From: Lepus europaeus
Lineage: Eukaryota > Chordata > Mammalia > Lagomorpha > Leporidae
NCBI RefSeq assembly: GCF_033115175.1
Contig: NC_084850.1
Location: forward strand, 112,947,939 to 113,011,938
Direction of reading: 5' to 3'
Length of the DNA stretch: 64,000 nucleotides
Shown: positions 34,720 through 48,263 of the stretch, one piece after another
How the letters are laid out: every line of letters begins with the position of its first letter
Position numbering within the stretch: position 1 is the stretch's first letter
Position numbers and translations under genes: made by a program
The notes under the pieces: model-generated
Database searches by the model: none
Told to the model about the DNA's origin: nothing
Seen by the model: the letters and a program-made list of their open reading frames with translations, nothing else

Positions 34720-35130
34720 TGTCCCGACCCGCGGGACAGCAACTGGGGTCGAGTACCTAGAAGGAGAAATGAGAGGGGCAGGAGACACAAGGATGGCAGC
34801 AAGACAAGTGCTGATCAAGCTGCAACTTTATTTTTTGAACTGCTCACTATATATCATTGAGGCATGGGAAAGAGGAAGGGCTTGTCTTCGCTACTGCAGT
34901 GCTGACGCAATCAAGAAAAACCCGCGGGGCCCTATTACGGGAAGGGGCCCTGTTACGGGAAGCTACAAGATTAGGGAAGGGGGGTAGGGCGGTTACAGGC
35001 GCATGGCTTCTACAAGATTAGGGAGGGGGGCAGGGCGGTTACAGGCGCATGGCTTATAGTACATTTTATCTGACACGCCAGGTTTTTCTATTACCAAGAG
35101 GTAAGGCCACCTACTGCATGGTCCCTGACA
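34720..35130 (-). repeat. 5' LTR of the betaretrovirus-like provirus (411 bp)
   Basis: Begins TG and ends CA on the coding (minus) strand. It carries a TATA-like ATATATAG (34847-34855) and an AATAAA (34827-34832) only about 15-20 nt downstream of it. This implies a very short R with the polyadenylation signal upstream of the cap site, as in other betaretroviruses. U3 has a tandem duplication of about 46 bp. By eye it matches the 3' LTR at every base. Confidence 0.95.
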
Positions 35131-35136
35131 TTACAA

Positions 35137-36340
35137 AGTCACTCAGGATGAATTAAAAGAAGTGTTTGAAGATGTTCTGGAGATCAGATTAGTCAACTAG
35201 GATGGGAATAGTAAAGATATTGCTTATATTGAATTTAAAACAGAACCTGATACAGAGAAAACCTTTGAAGAAAAGCAGGGAACAGAGATCTGATGGACGA
35301 TTTGTTTCCCTTTACTACACTGGAGAGAATGGTCAAATTAAGACCATAGAGGGCGAAAGAACAGCACTTGGAGTGGGGAATCAAAAACACTGGTTTTAAG
35401 CAATCTTTCCTACAGTGCAACGGAAGAAAATCTTCAGGAATCTTCGAGATTGCAACTTTTATCAAAGTACCACAGAACCAAAATGGTAAATCTAAATGAT
35501 ATGCATTTATAGAATTTGCTTCATTTGAAGACGCTAAAGAAGCTTTAAATTCCCGTAATAAAAAGGAAACTGAGGGCAGGGCAATCAGGCTGGAGTTACA
35601 AGCACCCAGAGGATCACCCACCGCAAGAAGCCACCCATCCAAGACTTTGTCAAGAGTCTGAGGGGACCACCGAGGAGACGTTAAAGGAATCATTTGATGG
35701 CTCTCTCCCAGCCAGGATAGTGACTTGCAGGGAAACAGGATCCTCCAAAGGATTTGGCTTTGTAGACTTCAACAGTGAGCAGGGCACCACAGCCACCAAC
35801 GAGGCCACGGAGGACGAGGACGGGGAGATTGATGGCAACAAAGTCACCTCAGAATGGGCCAAGCCTAAGGGTCAAGGCTTCGGGGGCGTGGCGGAGGCAG
35901 AGGCGGTTTTGGAGGCCGAGGCAGTGGCAGAGGAGGCCACAGCGGATTTGGTGGCCGAGGCTGGGGAGGCTTCGGAGGGCGAGGAGGGTTCCGAGGTGGC
36001 AGAGGAGTAGGCAGAGACCACAAGCCACAAGGAAAGAAGAGGAAGTTTGAAGTTTCTTCTGTCCCTGTCATTCCCTCTTCCATTGAAAGAAAGGACTCTG
36101 GGGATTTGACTCTTACCTGCTCAATGACAGAGCCTTCTGAGGACATTCCAAGCCAGTGTGCAGTCCTGTGGTCTGCTTGGAAGTCGTGTATAGATAACAT
36201 TTCAAGGGCGATACACTGTTGCTTTTGACTGGATATTCATATAAACTTATTAGAGATGAGTGAATAGAGCTAACCCCATCTGTAAGTTTTGAATTTATAT
36301 CGTTTTATCCCATGTACAGAACTTTTTTCCCACAAAAAAA
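35137..36340 (+). pseudogene. NCL: Nucleolin processed pseudogene, 3' part
   Basis: Continuation of the same copy after the provirus. It holds the rest of the second RRM (TQDELKEVFED), the third and fourth RRMs with stops and frameshifts (for example near 35198 and 35397), the recognisable GFGFVDFNSE segment, the Gly/Arg/Phe-rich tail (shifted out of the GGF frame in places, about 35870-36010), and a 3' UTR with a short A-run near 36336. One fragment of 96 codons is still open (35720-36010) but codes Ala/Glu instead of the Gly-rich tail, so it is a frame-shifted remnant. Confidence 0.92.
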
Positions 36341-36642
36341 ATTCTTAAGCATAAAAGGAAAAATAAAGAAGAAATGGGGAGAATGCCATGGGCAAAGTGA
36401 ATAAGGCACACCAGATTACTTCCAGCAGTGACAATCAGTGCTTTATGCATAAGCTGTAGTGTATCAAAAGAAATATGGAGTGAGAGAAAAATATAGATGG
36501 AAACAAGATTGTTTACCTTGGGAGGATAAAAACCAGTATTAACTGTTAGAGGATTTCAATTATTTTTTATAAGCGCTTTATTGAGATATAATTCACATGC
36601 TATACAACTCACCCATTTAAAATGTGCGCTTCAATAATTCTT

Positions 36643-37308
36643 TTTTAAAAAGATTTATCCAGGCTGGTGCTGTGGCTCACTTGGCTAATCCTCTGCCTGC
36701 GGCGCCAGCACCCCGGGTTCTAGTCCTGGTTGGGGTACCAGGTACTAGTCCCGGTTGCTCCTTTTCCAGTCCAGCTCTCTGCTGTGGCCTGGGAGGGCAG
36801 CGGAGGATGGCCTAAGTGCTTGGGTCCCTGCACCCGTATGGGAGACCGGGAGGAAGCACCTGGCTCCTGGATTCGGATTTGTGCAGCGCCAACCATAATG
36901 ACCATTAGGGGAGTGAACCAACGGAAGGAAGACCTTTCCCTCTGTCTCTCTGTCACTGTCTATAACTCTACCTGTCAAATTAAAAAAAAAAAGATTTATC
37001 CATTTATATTTGAAAGTCAGAGTTAGAGAGAGAGAGAGAGAGAGAGATCTTTCATCTTCTTGTTCACTCCCCAAATGGCCACAATGGCTGGAGCTAGGCT
37101 GGTCTGAAGCCCGGAGCTAGGAGCTTATTCCAGGTCTCCTACATGGGTGCAGGGGCCCAAGGACTTGGGCTATCCTCTGCTGCTTTCCCAGGCACATTAG
37201 CAGGGAGCTGGATCAGAAGTGGAGCAGCCAGGACTCAAACTACTGACCATATGGGATGCTGACGCAGCAGGCGATGGCTTTACCTGCTATGCCACAGCAC
37301 TGTCCCTT
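36643..37308 (-). mobile_element. Older C-type SINE, split by a younger one
   Basis: Its T-rich start (36643-36661) and body (37003-37308) are separated by a plus-strand SINE. The flanking duplication CAATAATTCTT/CAATGATTCTT is slightly diverged. Confidence 0.85.
36662..36987 (+). mobile_element. Young C-type SINE nested in an older SINE
   Basis: GGCTGGTGCTGTGGCTCAC head to CTGTCAAATTAAAAAAA. The 15-bp duplication AAAAAGATTTATCCA is at 36647-36661 and 36988-37002. Confidence 0.93.
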
Positions 37309-38040
37309 CCAATGATTCTTAGTGTACTCACAGATAAGTGCATGCATCACCACAGCCACTTGTCAAGAATTTTCATCACCTCAGAAAGGAACTTGTGTCC
37401 TTTCAGCACCTTCTTCCTATCCCTCCATCACTCTTAGCCCTGAAAATCAATCTTACTTTTAGTATCTGTAGATTTGAATATCATAGATGTTTCACATAAA
37501 AGGAATCATAGAATATGTGCTCTTTATGACTGATTTTCTTCACTTTGCATATAGTTTTCAAGGTTCATCTATGTTGTAGCTTGCATGAATACTTTCCTTT
37601 CTATGGCCAAATGAAAGTTCATTATATTAATATACTCCATGTGATCTATCTATTTGATGGACTTGTGAATCATTTCCACCTTTTTACTATTATGAATGAT
37701 GCTGTTATAAACTTTGATACACAGACTTTTGTGTTGACATTTGTTTTCATTTCTTTTTGGTGTGTACCTAAGGATAGATGAATCATACGGTAAATGTACC
37801 ACTTGAGGCATTGACATACTGTTTTCTAAAGTGGCTGTAACATTTTACACTCCTGCAAGGAGTACATGAATTATGTCCCCACATCCCTGCCAACACTTTA
37901 TATTATCTGACTTTTATTATAGACATTCTAATGAATGTAGAGTGTTATATTCAGTGGTTTCAATTTGCAAATTATATGATGACCACTGGCATTGGACATC
38001 TTTTTAGGTGATTATTTGCCATATGTATATAAGAGTATTT

Positions 38041-39953
38041 TTTAAAGGCACGTGGTAAATGGAATTAAGTTTATTTTGTTGCAAAAGAAATACTGAAACC
38101 ATGCATAACTGTGTGGAGGGAGTTCCAGTTTTATGTACAACATATAAATATTTTGTTCACTTGAAATAATTAAAGGTCAGCTAAAATTCTTTTTTTCCTT
38201 TATCCTTTTTCACGTGACTCTGAAGGACAATTCAGTCACATGGAAATTGCACAACAGTATGAAAAGCTAGAAGTCTAAGAGAGCCCTCTTTTCCAGCCAG
38301 GAAAGAGTCAATAAAAGGGGCTTGGAGAGCTCAAGAGTGTGGGAGAAACCCAAGAGAGAATAAACTTATAGAAGGGTGTTTCTTAATCCTGTGCAAGAAG
38401 CAGCATAAATTTCAAGCTGACTCCTAAGCTGTTAATAAGCAGAATATATCCAAAGGACAGCAAGTGTTTCAGGAAGTATATTATATAAATCACTCTTTAA
38501 CAGACTAGTCTCTGAGTAAAACATGTAGCAGCCAGATCCAAACAGCACAAACGAGCTATGAAAACTTAACTGACATTAAAACCATCACACACAGAAGATG
38601 AGACAAGACTTACATTGTGAAATTAACTGAGTTGATTTCCAACAAGACAAACACAAAAGCAGCATTCCACAAGGAATATTTGCAGGTTTCACTCTCACAG
38701 AATACTATTAAAATTATCCAAGATATTTCCAAACTTACTCAGCATACAAAGAAATAGGAAAATCCAATTAAACATGAGGGAAAAGACTTTTCATCAACAT
38801 AGGCCAACCTTGAGATGACATAGATGTTCCAGTCATCAGGCACAGACTTAGAACTGTTCATTATAACCATGTTCAATGTTCCATGAACTGATGGTGGACA
38901 CCCTTGAAATGAAAGGCAAGATAGATATTCTTAGTAGAGAAATTGAAACTGTAAGAAAAGAACTAAATGGAAATTTTAGGATGGAAAAATTCAATATCTA
39001 AAATTTAAAGTCATTGAATTGGCTCAAAAGTAGACTGGAGGTTAAAATTACCAAGTTAGTGGATCTAAAGAAAGAACAATAGAAATGATACAATCTGAAG
39101 AGTTGAAAAAAATGTTTAAAAATAATAAATTGAACTCAATGATCCACAGAACAGCAAATAGTTGTGAATATGTTTTGTTAACATTTTCATGCAGAACACA
39201 TGGCTTTGGGAATAGATTATTGCAAATTAAATAAAATTGAACTGGACTTCTAAATTTTACTTATTTGTTCCGTATAAAATTCCAAATGATTGCCTTGTAG
39301 TACTGCCCTTTAGAAATGTTTAACTCTAAACACCTTTCTTTCTGTCATTTCATTCATTTAGTCATTGATTCAAGAATACTTTAAGTGCATTCTACAGACT
39401 GCCATAATCAATATAATCTTATATACACATATAGATGCAGTATTAAAATCATGGTATGAAGTCATCGTTCATTAAATGAAGAATTTCTTTCTGTTAATTT
39501 CATAACAAAAAGGAAGCATTGGGGAAATAGAGAGATCCCCATCACCAATGTTGTTCAACTTAGGTTGACTTTGGCAATGAGAATGTAGAAAATATCTAAA
39601 TCTCAGATGAACAGCTGAATTATATAAGTTTCAATAGTTTTTATAATTTTGATATCATTCATGCAAATATATGAGATCAAAGATTTGTTCAAATAATTTG
39701 TTAGTGAGGGGATTGGTAAAAAATGAGACACTTGAAAGATAATTTGAGCTAGTGGGTATAATCTAATAAGTAAATTTATAAAATTATTAGATTAAAAATC
39801 CATTAATGTCTTAAAGGATTATAAACTGAAAACTTTGTGTTTTTTTTCTGCCAATTATCTCAATTTCTACCAAATGAAAAATGTATAATTGAACATGTAT
39901 CATCACCATATTTGAGGATATTATTAATAATCAAAGTTCATTCTCTTAAATAA
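38041..39953. other. No gene seen; old L1-like A-rich text possible
   Basis: 38500-39130 is A-rich on the plus strand and could be decayed repeat. No frame of note. Confidence 0.45.
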
Positions 39954-39985
39954 TCTTTAGATGGACCTGTGACCCCTATGATGTT
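39954..39985. repeat. Target-site duplication, left copy (MCM4 pseudogene)
   Basis: Thirty-two bases here recur without change at 41487-41518. The first two or three may be shared with the insert by chance. The right copy ends TGTT|AAAA, close to the L1 endonuclease consensus on the relevant strand. Confidence 0.93.
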
Positions 39986-41527
<1,542 letters not shown>

Positions 41528-41659
41528 TTACCTCACATACATGCACAAACACACGTCAGATAAAATGTATATCAAGTGTCTTGAAAAGACTTGAAGCACA
41601 TAACTGTTTCAGTAGGAATATAAAGTGTTTATTTTATATGAAAATGTGATATTTAGAAA

Positions 41660-42345
41660 GGTAGAACCAAAATGTGGTAGACAGAATTTGTACAGATCCT
41701 CTATAATCCCAACCCCTTGAGCAGTGTGCAGGACTTGTGAATATAATGAGCTTTTCCCCCCTTAATTAGCTTACCTTGTATCACAAATGTGAAGATTTGC
41801 AGATGTAATCAAGACTTCTAATCAAACTGTTTTTGAGTTAATCAAAAGTGTAGTCGTCATAGCTGAGTTTGACTTAATCAGGTGAGACCTTTAAAAGAGG
41901 ATCCAGTCCTTCCCTGAAGAGAGAAATTCAAAGCAAGATAGATTCAGAATGAGAGAGATCTTTCTGCTGTCCTTAAAGAAGGTAATAGCTAAGCTGTGAA
42001 CTGATTATGGAGGTGACCAACGCAATTTCTAGAAGCTGACAGTGCTTCCCTGTGGAGGAGTCAGGAAGAAAATGAGGGCTCTGTCCTACAATCACATGGA
42101 ACTAAATTGTGCCACCATCCTGCAAAAGTTTGCAAATGGATTTCTCTCTAGTCAATTTTCCAGAAGATGCTGCCTTCCAGACAACACCTTGATTTCAATG
42201 TTGTGAAACTCTGAGAAGCAATCCCAGTCATGATATCTGGACTTCTGACCGACATAAACTGTGAGATAATATATGTCTATTGTGTTAATCTAGGAAATTG
42301 GTGGTAATTTGTTGCACAGCAATATAAGAAATTGTATACAAGACA
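41660..42345 (+). repeat. Old MaLR-type (MLT1-like) LTR
   Basis: The order GAAGCTGACAGTGCTTCCC, GAACTAAATTGTGCC, ACACCTTGATTTCA, GACTTCTGACC and AACTGTGAGATAATA matches the conserved 3' half of MLT1-type LTRs. Confidence 0.65.
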
Positions 42346-45300
42346 TTTTCGGGACTGTGATTAGCCAATAAAGCTAAGTAATTTATTTGCTCTACCAGGC
42401 TTGTATAATCTCAACACATAGCAAAATACATACATTCCAACAAATATTTCCTCAGCATATTCAAATACCTGCTAAAATTATGAATCATTCACATCATTTT
42501 ACTCTATCATCTTGATGTTTTCATTGAATAATACTTGCTGTTTAATCCTGAGTTTAAATGTTTAACTAGTTTTATACTCACTAATAGAAGAATGAAAAAA
42601 ACAATTTGTGCTTAAGTTATTAAGGTATTCAAATAACTGAAGAAAAATAAGATTTATCTGCAAGTTGAGTTCTGCGGAATACAGACTCTGAGATGGAATT
42701 TAACCATGCAGGAGTTTTGTACGAAGTGCCTTTAGACTCAGCAACTATGGAAAGAAAGGAAGGGAAGGAAGGGAAAGAAGGGAAGCAGGATTGGGCAGAA
42801 GGAGAGATTGCACTACAATGCAATCCCAAAGACAACTTGAACCAACCCCCATGAGTATTTCTGTTGCTAGAATATACCCTGAGAATTGTGATATTCCTGA
42901 TATGGTCAGCAATTTATACACCGAATTGGCCAGATGTTTGATGTGTACCAGTTTGGAAAGGGTTGAGGCAATCTTAGAGGTGGTGACTTTCTGTAGTTAA
43001 AGCAATTCTGGAATGGACTGACACAGTAAATCCATCACTGAAGAGAGACATGGGTGTAAATCACAATGTTTCCAGTTGCTGTGCTGTTTGGACATAAAAT
43101 ACTACTAGTTTCATGTCAGTAAGTATTTCTAAATGTATTTATTTACCCTCAAAATATAAACAAAAATTTATGTGATATTAGGTTTAGAACTATACTGTAC
43201 AATTAAAATTCTTATAGGTTGTTATTGATTTCTGAAGGACCAGAGATTATTCCTCAAAAAAATTAATAGCTCTATTAGGAATCCAGTTTATCAACAGACT
43301 ATGAGATTGTCACATTGGAGATCAATGCTTTACCATTTTTAGGGTCTGCCTTTTAAGTGGCCAAGGTCTAGCAACTAGGACAAAACAATGTAATAATGGG
43401 ACTGATTATCTTAGCTCCAACTATAGGAGCCAGAAGGAAAAAAAAAATGCATGAATTCAGAGATTGTAGTTTTCAATGCCTTTTGACATGTGTATATCTA
43501 TCAAATGCCAAAATGATCTTTCCTTTTAATACAAAATATGATAGCTGTTTCTACTCATTATCAGTCAAAATAATCAACAAGAAAGGCTATTGATAAATTG
43601 GATTCATTTTCAGAGAACTCAGTTGTACAATACGCTTTTGATGCAAGGTAACTTGGTGAATAGTTGCCAGGTGGTAATTAATCCACAGAATTTCAGGTCA
43701 ATGTTTATACTTTAAAGAGCAGAATTAAAAAATTGCCTGGTAGGTTTCCAACTGTGATTCTTCTTCTGTCAAAGTGTATTAGAAGTGGCTTTATTGTTGC
43801 TATTACTTTTGGTAATATCCTCAGAATGTTTTAACTACTGGATTATTTTTATAATTCTCATTTTAAAAAATAAACTAGCTGAAAATGAAGTATTGATCTG
43901 AATTTAAGTGCATGGTGCATCCCTGTTATTATGGCTCAGAATAATAACTTTGAATCCCTATTATCATTTTATAACTTTGTGCCACATAATCATTTTAACA
44001 ATCATTGATTTTATTCTTTACACATCAATTTGCATTTAAAAATTTTAAACAACTATCAAACAAAAGTAAAAAAGCACTAAAAAACAAATAATCAAGCTTA
44101 AGCTCATTCACTGGCTTTCTGTTATCCAAAGAGGCACTAAAATCTAATCTCCTTACCTTACTTAGTTTTATTTAACCCAATTTATGACCCTCTGAAAGGA
44201 ACTATAAATATAGGGCTGGCATTTCAGTCCCTTGCTGCATTCTGTTTGCTGCCTGTGGCTGCAATGTTGCTGCTATGCAAAAGTTAACTCATCTGGGGTC
44301 CCCAGCACACCCTGATCCCCTCCTATCCTCTCTTTTCGTTTTCTGTCTGCTCATTACTCAAATTTGATTCAGTGTTTTGTGAAAGATTTTGTAGTTTTTA
44401 CCACACAGAAACACATTTTGCTCCAGCAGGAATCTCATAAACTTTTTCAGAAATATTTTCCTTTTTTTTTTTTTTCAATCAGTGCTATAGTGAATGCATA
44501 GTGAAATCTGACTTTATGGTTTTCCTGTAATGCCTTCCCCTCCTAGGTGCTGATATTTGCTTTCTTAACAGGGTGAGGTATACCCTTTTGATGTTTATCA
44601 CTATTCTAGAGAGGAACTGTAGTTACAAATTTAACTGTGATATGCAGAGGAATATTGCTTTGTTATCATCAAAGTTCCCATTACAAGAAATTGTTTCATT
44701 TTTTAATGGTGCTATGCTCTGCCACCCTCCCCAAACCCTATTCTTGTAACTTCGAATGTCCTATGTGCACTCACCTGCTTCTATTTTGCTTCAGACATAG
44801 AAAATAGCTTTGGTTTGAACATCGTAAACTTCATATTTCTTATTAGCTCTTTTACCTAAAAATGCAGAAGGTAATATACTGTATATGACAAAAGAGCATT
44901 GAGCACTAAGTCAGGTATCCTGCATTTTATTATTTCTGAGATTTTCAAAAGTTCTAACTGATCAGGTTTTATTTCCTCATCTATAATGCAGCAGGGCTAC
45001 TACCAATTGAGATTGAAATGAAAAGAATCTACTATGTTTTGTAAACTATAAGTCATTCCATAAGCATAATATTTTATTATTGCAACCAGTCCAAATCCTC
45101 ATGATTTTTCAGTTTTTAAAGTAAAATCTGGTCTCATAGTATTTATCCAGCATTTCTTACCACTTCATGTCCCTCTTTTTCATCTTATTTTTCTCCGTTT
45201 TCCCCTATGACAAGCGAATATTATCAATGTAAGAAACAGATCCCATATATAGATAAGAAATTATCACTTCAGATTATTAGATGCAATAGGTAGTGAAACA

Positions 45301-45854
45301 TCAAACCGGGGAACCTTGGGAACAAAGAGACACAAAGCAAATTGCTGGAAGGAGCTCAGCTAAAGCTGTCTCCTTATTTTTAGCCAGATGAATTGGAAAA
45401 TATTGGTACTATCAATAATGTTTGGAAACAGAGAAACAACAATGATTTGGGTTTTGTTCATCTAGAGTTTGATCACATAATGTCTGTGAAGACATTCAGG
45501 AAAATATATATGACAAAGTTGGGCTCAAATAACAAATGGTTATTAGCTTTATATTGGCAGATATACGCCTTGATGTTATAACTTGTACCTTTATTGTATA
45601 TCCTGGGTGAAATAGGTTTAAAATCCAGACAACATTTTCAAATGTCCTTCCTGAATTCTTACTTGCAAGCCTAAGCTGCTGCAGCCTCATTATCATTTAT
45701 GATTTTAATATCATCTAAAGCAGGTAACATTTTAACCAACTGTATCATATCCCAAAATAGTTCCCCATGATTTTTACCTAACTTGTACTCAGTTGTATTA
45801 TATTAATTGGCTTCTCATTATTACAGTGCTATATCTGACAAGCCTAACTTTATA
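42346..45854. other. No gene seen; AT-rich intergenic DNA
   Basis: Frames up to 69 codons without motifs. No repeat boundary recognised apart from the purine run. Confidence 0.55.
42754..42785. repeat. (GGAA)n-like purine repeat
   Basis: GAAAGGAAGGGAAGGAAGGG-type purine run. Confidence 0.85.
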
Positions 45855-46310
45855 AAGAAAAAAGATTTATCTAGCTCACGGTTTTGAAAGTTCAAACCCA
45901 AGATCAGCAAGCCCCATTGGTTGAGTCTCTGATAAGAGTAGCAGTGGTAGAAAATAGAGTGTAGGTAGAGGAAAGATCACATGGTGAGCCAAGAAGCAGG
46001 GAGAACAGTTGCATTCAATTTGTTTTTATAACATCCCTCTCACAAGAAGTGTCTGCCAAGGGCATGCCTCCAACGATCCAGGGACCTACTCCTAGGCCCA
46101 CCTGTTAAACACCATAATTCTATTAACTGTCCACCTTCTTAGTACCATTAATTTATGATTTTGAGGTTTAGAGTCCTGCATGCATTTGGGAGGCAAATCA
46201 TGATTAAACCTTAGTATGCACAATTTAGAACTGGTCACATTCAGCACTTTATATTCTTGTGTTAAGTTTGGAATCAGGATTGTTTCCTTGGCAATTGTTA
46301 ACAGACTCAA
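45855..46310 (-). repeat. Old MaLR-type LTR fragment
   Basis: AAAGATTTATCTAGCTCACGG, ACATGGTGAGCCAAGAAGC and CTAGGCCCACCTGTTAAACACC follow the antisense order of MST/MLT-type LTRs. Confidence 0.45.
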
Positions 46311-47081
46311 ATCAGATTGAATTAAGCCACAAAATGGATATTTAGTTCACATTATTCTGTACTTCTGAAGCAGCTTCTGCCCTGGTTGGATTCAGAATTC
46401 AAAAGTCATTGGGACTGAATTTCTTTCCATTCCTTGCTATGTGTTGGCTCCATTTCAAGATTACATGTTGTTGCCCCATAGCCTTAACATCTTCCTTCAT
46501 GGGATGTCTAACTACGCAAGTGTCATCCTCTTGGATTCAAGTAGATGAGTAAAGTGTTCAAAGAATTTAAATGTTGGGTATGATATATTAAAGTCAATGT
46601 TGTCACAACAAGAAATGAGAACAAGACTTGGAAATAAGTTTAGTATACTCACAGGTCACAGAGAAGGAGTCATCACATGCCACTCAGGGCCACAGGGAAA
46701 GCATCAGATTTCAGTCAGGTGACAAAAGACAGGAGGGAAAGTTGAAATCCAAGCCTTTATTTGGGTTTCCATGGGAAAAGCAAATCAAGACAAAGTAACT
46801 AGGTTAGAACTGGCTACTATGAATAATTCTGGTTGGATTTGGTTATAGGGATAGCCTTTAATTGTCTTATATCTGATCCTAAGGTGATTTAAAGCAGAGG
46901 AAATATTGGCTTGGTGTGTGAGAGTTAGATAAAGAGGGTTTGGACTAAAGACTGGGATTCTTTATTTGTGTATGAAAAATGTGCTCTAGTCACAAACCCT
47001 TTATTATAACTTAGAAAGTCTAACCAGTTTGTGTCTTCCTGGTCAGTGCTATGGTTTTAATGTCCCCTCCTACTGTGGTTT

Positions 47082-47805
47082 GGATATGGTTCAAGTATTC
47101 TCCAAGGCTTCATCTATTGAAATTTGATCTGATTTGTGAGGTGTTAGGAGGGGGGAAAATTAATCCAACTGTGGTATTTACAGGTGGAGTCTTTGGAAAT
47201 TGATTAGAATTAGTTAAGGTCATTATAGTGGAGGCCCAAGGTTGAATCCTTGTGGCTACATAACACAGAGAGGGATTGGAAGAGTCACATATTGACAGAC
47301 ACCTGAGTCCCCTATCTCTTGCCACATGATGCTTTGTGTCACTTTGGAATTCCGTTAGCAAGAAGACCATGACCAGATGAGGCCCCTACATCCTGCATTT
47401 GAGAACTATGAGCCTCAGGAATTTCATTATATCAATACCATATCAGAATAAGATTCCCTCAGAGCTTATGTTGAAATTTAATTGCCATATACTAGTATTA
47501 AGAGGTGGGTTCTTCAAAAGGTGATTATGTTATGAGGGTTCTGTCCTCATGTGTGGATTAATGCTGTTACAGTGGCAGTAGTTTAGCTATTGTGGAAGTA
47601 TGTGCCTGACAACAAGCTTGATTTTGGTCTAATTTCCTTTCTGTCTCATATGTTCTCATTTGCTCTTCCACCATGTTACAAAGCAAAACAAAGACTCTCA
47701 CTCGCCTTTCTTTTGGACTTCCAAGTCTCCAGAACCAAGAGGCAAATAAACTATTATTTATAATTTACCCTGTGATATTCTGTTTTACTACCACAACACA
47801 AGTTA
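47082..47805 (+). repeat. Two old MaLR-type LTR fragments
   Basis: The first (about 47082-47440) begins GTGGTTTGGATATGG with GAAATTTGATCTGATTTGTG and GTGTTAGGAGG. The second (about 47450-47805) repeats the pattern (GTTGAAATTTAATTGCC, TAAGAGGTGGG) and ends with CTCCAGAACCAAGAGGCAAA and a TAAACTATTATTTATAA tail. The half-L1 inserted at its 3' edge. Confidence 0.55.
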
Positions 47806-48263
47806 TACAGAAAGCTTTTTTAAAAATTTTTTAACTTTTATTTAATGAATATAAATATCCAATGCACAGCTATGGATTACAATGGCTTCCCCCTCCCATA
47901 ACTTCCCTCCCACCCACAACCCTCCCCTCTCCCACTCCCTCTTCCCTTCCATTCACATCAAGATTCATTTTAAATTCTCTTTATATACAGAAGATCAATT
48001 TAGTATATATTAAGTAAAGATTTCAACAGTTTGCACCCACATAGAAACACAAAGTGAAACATACTGTTTGAGTACTAGTTATAGCATTAAATCAAAATGT
48101 ACAGCACATTAAGGACAGAGATCCCACATGAGGAGCAAGTGCACAGTGGCTCCTGTTGTTGACCCAACAAATTGACACTCTAGTTTATGGCACCAGTAAC
48201 CATCCTAGGCTGTCGTCATGAGTTGCCAAGGCTATGAAAGCCTTCCAAGTTCGCCGACTCTGA

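Larger units (their letters stand above)
26442..35130 (-). mobile_element. Complete betaretrovirus-like (type D) endogenous provirus
   Basis: A full 8.7-kb provirus lies antisense inside a nucleolin processed pseudogene. In transcription order it reads: 5' LTR (34720-35130), tRNA-Lys primer site, leader with splice donor, gag, pro, pol, env, transport-element-like RNA, polypurine tract, 3' LTR (26442-26852). The 6-bp sequence TTACAA is duplicated on both sides (26436-26441 and 35131-35136), and joining the flanks restores continuous nucleolin sequence. The two LTRs read as identical over 411 bp, and all four main frames are open with catalytic motifs present. Known family context: a betaretroviral gag-pro-pol with a gamma-type env is the Mason-Pfizer/SRV arrangement. 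The rabbit betaretrovirus-like family RERV-H (first reported as HRV-5) is a possible relative, which I cannot confirm from memory. Inference: recent insertion. Expression and activity are not shown by sequence. Confidence 0.96.
36550..38040 (-). mobile_element. Ancient LINE-1 (L1M-like), interrupted
   Basis: Reads as a diverged L1 ORF2 end and 3' UTR in reverse: ATTGAGATATAATTCACATGC, then after the SINEs AAGGTTCATCTATGTTGTAGC, GGACTTGTGAATCATTTCC and AAAGTGGCTGTAACATTTTACACTCC. The frame is destroyed. Confidence 0.7.

Noticed and set aside
34508-34987. 159-codon plus-strand frame crossing the 5' LTR and leader, repeated in part at 26407-26709
   Set aside because: Antisense to the provirus, with no zipper or other domain. 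The repeated part is only the shared LTR sequence, so an antisense viral gene is not supported.
35720-36010. 96-codon Ala/Glu-rich frame in the nucleolin 3' part as a new gene
   Set aside because: It starts in frame as RRM sequence and then slips out of the Gly/Arg-rich tail frame, so it is a pseudogene remnant.
25434-36340. Target-site duplication for the nucleolin retrocopy (AATTTCTTAGA on the left against AAATTCTTAAG on the right)
   Set aside because: The match is too short and imperfect to assert.
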